Shown: piece after piece, positions 62,684 through 64,000 of the stretch
Position numbering within the stretch: the stretch's first letter is position 1
How the letters are laid out: every line of letters starts with the position of its first letter
DNA from: Saprospiraceae bacterium
GTDB lineage: Bacteria > Bacteroidota > Bacteroidia > Chitinophagales > Saprospiraceae
NCBI GenBank assembly: GCA_020631355.1
Contig: JAHDHL010000015.1
Coordinates: forward strand, 1 to 64,000
DNA length: 64,000 nucleotides
Direction: 5' to 3'
Made by a program: the position numbers and the translations under genes
Notes under the pieces: generated by a model
Database searches by the model: none
What the model was told of the DNA's origin: nothing
What the model saw: only the letters and a program-made list of their open reading frames with translations

Positions 62684-63592
62684 TCATAAGGGTTCCACCT
62701 TCATTTCCGCAGTGATATCCACCATTCTGGAAATGGTTTCCAATAATAGTTCTCGCTTGGTCCATGTGAGGTTGTGTCCCTTGCCCTCTGCCCAAATCAA
62801 TTCAACGAAAGGAGAATTCACCAATCTTTCCTTGGAAAACGTAGCATTGGATGGATAAATCAACCCGTCCTTGGTTCCATGAAGGATGATAGTAGGAGCA
62901 ATGATATTTCCCCAGTGCGGCAGCATTTTTTCCAATTCCTCCTTGTGGCTTAGTTTTTCGTAATTCGCCATTTGTATGGAGGAGGGCACCAACCAACTCA
63001 ATGGTGGTTTCGATGTCGGATGGGTAATGGAATATGTTTTTTCTTCTCCGGGTGCGGTGGATGCGGATTGAAGAATGATACCATCCACCAGATCAGGATA
63101 ATCCATTGCTATCCTAGCTGCCAATGTACCTCCATAACTTGATCCATGCAGGATAATCTGTTGATGCAGATGTCTCTTTTTCCTTAGAATATAAGATATC
63201 AATGCAGCTTGCTTACTAACAGAAGTCTCCGGATTCCCATATTCCGAATATCCATACCCCGGTCTATCAGGTGCCAACATCTTGACCCTATCCAACAAGG
63301 TACTATCCTTGAGAAAACTAACCCAGAAAGCGGAGGAACTCGGTGCGCCGTGCAGGAAAACCAAAAGTGGCTTGGAATTATTCCCTATTTCGACGTAGCG
63401 CATATGTCTGTCCAAGGTATCATAATGATGTACCTGGGCCGTATATCCAAAATGATTCTTGGATGTCTTCCTTATCATATTCTTATCCGAATATCTCAGA
63501 TCCAAAAAACTATAAAGGAAACCGATGAGAATGAAGATTCCCGCCAGTAGATAAAAACGCTTTCTTCGAAGTATCTTAGGAATGATTTCCAT
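62684..63592 (-). CDS. Alpha/beta hydrolase, membrane-anchored
   Basis: The 302-residue protein has an N-terminal membrane anchor (about 11-30). The hydrolase core has LVFLHGAPSSSAFW (oxyanion strand, about 78), ILHGSSYGGTLAARIA (nucleophile Ser in GSSYG, about 151), LHGTKDGLI (Asp about 245) and AEGKGHNLTW (His about 279). It looks like a proline-iminopeptidase/haloperoxidase-like serine hydrolase. Substrate unknown. It converges on the TlpA gene with a 12-base gap. Confidence 0.85.
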   Translation of the reverse strand: MEIIPKILRRKRFYLLAGIFILIGFLYSFLDLRYSDKNMIRKTSKNHFGYTAQVHHYDTLDRHMRYVEIGNNSKPLLVFLHGAPSSSAFWVSFLKDSTLLDRVKMLAPDRPGYGYSEYGNPETSVSKQAALISYILRKKRHLHQQIILHGSSYGGTLAARIAMDYPDLVDGIILQSASTAPGEEKTYSITHPTSKPPLSWLVPSSIQMANYEKLSHKEELEKMLPHWGNIIAPTIILHGTKDGLIYPSNATFSKERLVNSPFVELIWAEGKGHNLTWTKRELLLETISRMVDITAEMKVEPL

Positions 63593-63706
63593 AGGTAATG
63601 ATATTTGTGTGGGTTGTCTAGTGGGTCATCCTTAATATAATATCAAATCACAGTAATTTGTTGGATGGTGATTCCATTCATTGTGACGAGTAAGATGGTG
63701 ATTGGA

Positions 63707-63747
63707 TACAAAAAAGACGGCCCAGACATGAGTCCGGACCATCTTCT
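63707..63747 (-). terminator. Intrinsic terminator, minus strand
   Basis: On the minus strand the arms around a short loop pair over 14 positions (including three G-T pairs), followed by six T. It must end a transcript entering from the right. Confidence 0.75.
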
Positions 63748-63955
63748 TTAAACTATGAAAGAAGTTCTTCGTTTTGAAAAACACTAAAAAAGCAGATGGA
63801 TTCAATCATCTATCCATCTAATTCTTAAATAATCCTTGGGTATCAAATGAGTAAGTTTCTCTTATCGGTATATCCAGTGCCTGAATAATGGGGTTGGGTA
63901 ATGTTCTGTTCGTTTTTGTTCTAAAGTGCGCCTAACATCTTGTTGTCGGTAGGGA

Positions 63956-64000
63956 TTATTGGGTAAAATAGTTCAAAATCAAATCCTTGCTCATCAGGGG
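63956..64000 (-). CDS. 3' end of an unidentified minus-strand gene
   Basis: The frame is open through the right edge and reads PLMSKDLILNYFTQ before a TAA stop. Fourteen residues are too few to identify a family, and the frame could be chance. The downstream minus-strand terminator supports a gene arriving from the right. Confidence 0.35.
   Translation of the reverse strand, partial: PLMSKDLILNYFTQ

Larger units (their letters stand above)
63593..64000. other. Right-edge region, mostly non-coding
   Basis: This region contains a strong minus-strand terminator at 63708-63747 and the last 14 codons of a minus-strand gene at 63956-64000. Between them (63748-63955) I see no convincing gene; a 37-codon open stretch on the minus strand ending at 63818 has no start codon. 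Confidence 0.5.

Noticed and set aside
1-64000. Search by eye for tRNA, rRNA, CRISPR repeats, insertion-sequence ends and attachment sites
   Set aside because: No cloverleaf, regularly spaced repeats, transposase motifs or integrase genes were seen.

Overview
The window is ordinary chromosome from a Bacteroidota bacterium. Evidence: a PorP/SprF plus OmpA-family pair, three proteins with type IX secretion (T9SS) C-terminal sorting domains, a DUF2723/GT117 protein, a DUF2027-Smr protein, a HYC_CC_PP protein, a LytTR regulator, BlaI/M56-TonB signalling genes, and several copies of the phylum's -7 promoter element TAnnTTTG. Base composition is moderately AT-rich and looks even. I found no rRNA, tRNA, insertion sequence, phage or CRISPR array. 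A Saprospiria- or Cytophagia-like marine or soil lineage fits, but the genus cannot be read from the sequence.

Layout. 1-6.9 kb: tail of an aldehyde dehydrogenase, a DUF2027-Smr protein with an acyltransferase, a GT9 glycosyltransferase, then the PorP/SprF-OmpA surface pair. 7.1-16.7 kb: a three-gene run (TPR protein, AI-2E-type permease, M15 peptidase), an ADP-ribosylglycohydrolase, two membrane proteins, purQ, a lipoprotein, an M20 dipeptidase and a DJ-1/PfpI protein. 16.7-29.5 kb: a methyltransferase overlapping a 1214-residue secreted FG-GAP/beta-helix protein, a YdeP-type molybdopterin oxidoreductase, an M50-TPR protein, an SDR enzyme, small secreted proteins, and a LytTR response regulator. 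29.6-31.7 kb: a three-gene metal (probably copper) cluster: HYC_CC_PP protein, beta-barrel protein, double-HMA protein. 31.8-43.7 kb: MpaB-type oxygenase, a zinc-finger-like small membrane protein, htpG, an M28 peptidase, rpiB, the GT117 protein, panB and an alpha/beta hydrolase.

43.7-47.7 kb is the most system-like locus: a BlaI repressor, an overlapping M56 (BlaR1-like) membrane protease fused to a TonB C-terminal domain with a long proline tail, and a stand-alone TonB-domain paralogue, with three evenly spaced dyads upstream of blaI. 47.7-56.3 kb: an M16 protease, a glycosyltransferase with prfA, a DUF1761 protein, and a second small unit: an EAD11-like domain on two membrane segments, translationally overlapping a coiled-coil membrane protein, with a divergent lipoprotein. 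56.3-64 kb: FAD monooxygenase, GNAT acetyltransferase, a soluble TPR histidine kinase, a sterol-desaturase-family hydroxylase, a TlpA-like thioredoxin protein with YD-like repeats, an alpha/beta hydrolase, and the 3' end of a minus-strand gene running off the right edge.

Many genes are single transcription units separated by strong intrinsic terminators. Clear short operons are acyltransferase-Smr, TPR-permease-M15, blaI-blaR1, prfA-glycosyltransferase, FG-GAP-methyltransferase and the EAD pair. Functions are assigned from recognised motifs only; no database search was run.
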